The notes beneath the pieces are model-generated. The model was not told where the DNA came from. It saw nothing but the letters and a program-made list of their open reading frames with translations, and searched no databases. Shown one piece after another: positions 9,946 through 10,186 of a DNA stretch of 10,186 nt. The position numbers were made by a program, and so were the translations under genes. How positions within the stretch are numbered: position 1 is the stretch's first letter; each line of letters starts with the position of its first letter. The DNA comes from Blastomyces gilchristii SLH14081. Taxonomy: Eukaryota > Ascomycota > Eurotiomycetes > Onygenales > Ajellomycetaceae. The stretch lies in NCBI RefSeq assembly GCF_000003855.2, contig NW_003101644.1:28202-38387 (forward strand). The letters run 5' to 3'.

Positions 9946-10104
9946 TGAAAAGTTGATCAGACTAATTCAATTGAGATATTTATTATACTCTTTTGAATTG
10001 AAAAGTTGATCAGACTGTTTCAATTAAGAGATTTCTAAGTCTGTTTTCAATTGAAAAGTTGATCAGACTATTTCAAAAGAAGAATAACAGACTTTTGTGT
10101 ATAA
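9946..10104 (-). repeat. 53-bp tandem repeats, three copies, in the LINE 5' UTR
   Basis: The 18-base core TGAAAAGTTGATCAGACT is identical at 9946..9963, 9999..10016 and 10052..10069, an exact 53-base spacing. Copies one and two match at about 43 of 53 positions. The third keeps the core plus about eight bases and then diverges. The array ends 14 bases upstream of the ORF1 start. Tandem repeats in a LINE 5' UTR often carry promoter activity; that is inference here. Confidence 0.85.
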
Positions 10105-10124
10105 AATATCTGATTTTTTTCACA

Positions 10125-10165
10125 CTAGTTTAGTAACTAGATTAGATTTTTAAAGAGAATCTAAT
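10125..10165. repeat. Two adjacent short inverted repeats
   Basis: CTAGTT/AACTAG (10125..10130 and 10135..10140) has a 6-bp stem and a four-base loop. It is followed directly by ATTAGATT/AATCTAAT (10141..10148 and 10158..10165), with an 8-bp stem and a nine-base loop. They are AT-rich, so chance pairing is possible, but two abutting stems are notable. Confidence 0.45.
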
Positions 10166-10186
10166 AAACTAAAAATTGATTTTTAA

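Larger units (their letters stand above)
3960..10186 (-). mobile_element. Tad1-type LINE (non-LTR retrotransposon), decayed, nearly full length
   Basis: Read on the - strand, the element has a 5' UTR with tandem repeats, ORF1 with Cys-rich knuckles, and ORF2 with APE endonuclease, RT, RNase H and a C-terminal Cys motif, then a 3' UTR and a simple-repeat tail. This is the layout of the fungal Tad1 clade; the RNase H domain after RT and the ORF1 knuckles support that placement over L1-like elements. Both ORFs keep one frame end to end, so damage is almost purely substitution. The 5' boundary is not visible and may lie at or beyond the window end. The 3' boundary at 3960 is inferred from the loss of Gypsy coding similarity there. 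Confidence 0.9.
9933..10186 (-). other. LINE 5' untranslated region
   Basis: No coding frame is visible upstream of ORF1. The part next to ORF1 holds a 53-bp tandem repeat array. The distal part holds two adjacent short inverted repeats (10125..10140 and 10141..10165). LINEs carry an internal promoter in the 5' UTR, so promoter activity here is expected from family knowledge, but no core element was identified. Confidence 0.55.

Noticed and set aside
9946..10104. CRISPR-like array
   Set aside because: Only three units are present, the segments between cores are related to each other and not unique spacers, no cas genes are present, and the context is a eukaryotic retrotransposon.
1..10186. 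tRNA, rRNA or host protein gene
   Set aside because: No cloverleaf, rRNA segment or non-transposon coding frame was recognised on either strand.

Overview
This window looks like a stretch of repeat-derived, AT-rich DNA from a filamentous fungus, most likely an ascomycete (Pezizomycotina). It contains no host gene that I can recognise. It is built from two dead retrotransposons. One is a Ty3/Gypsy LTR element on the + strand (1..3959). The other is a Tad1-type LINE on the - strand (about 3960..10186). The fungal assignment rests on the two families: the Gypsy polyprotein and the Tad-type ORF1/ORF2 pair both read like fungal copies recalled from family knowledge. No species can be named.

Left part. 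Positions 1..251 are a non-coding leader with a 19-bp tandem duplication and a short hairpin. A gag pseudogene follows in frame 3 (252..1322) with a recognisable CX2CX4HX4C zinc knuckle. The pol pseudogene follows in frame 2 (about 1310..3959) and carries aspartic protease, reverse transcriptase, RNase H and the start of integrase. Integrase homology stops abruptly just after the first catalytic Asp, at an (ATT)6 run (3960..3977). No LTR, primer binding site or polypurine tract could be recognised.

Right part, read on the - strand. From 10186 leftwards come a 5' UTR with three copies of a 53-bp tandem repeat, ORF1 (9932..8373; coiled N-terminus, Cys-rich knuckle cluster), a short spacer, and ORF2 (8283..4339). 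ORF2 carries an APE-type endonuclease, reverse transcriptase, RNase H and a C-terminal Cys motif. A 3' UTR (4338..3978) with a clean stem-loop follows, and then the (AAT)6 run. I read that run as the simple-repeat tail of the LINE. The LINE then sits inside the Gypsy integrase gene in opposite orientation, and the rest of the Gypsy element should lie beyond position 10186.

Both elements are decayed in a striking way. Every domain I could read stays in one frame for 1.6 to 3.9 kb, yet stop codons and missense changes are frequent and nearly all look like C-to-T or G-to-A. By eye there is a single CG dinucleotide in the window (9501..9502). CC/GG is rare, while CA/TG remains common. This points to a RIP-like process (repeat-induced point mutation) with a dinucleotide preference unlike the classical CpA one. 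I did not find a new functional system here. The interest lies in the mutation signature, the nesting, and the non-coding structures of the LINE.
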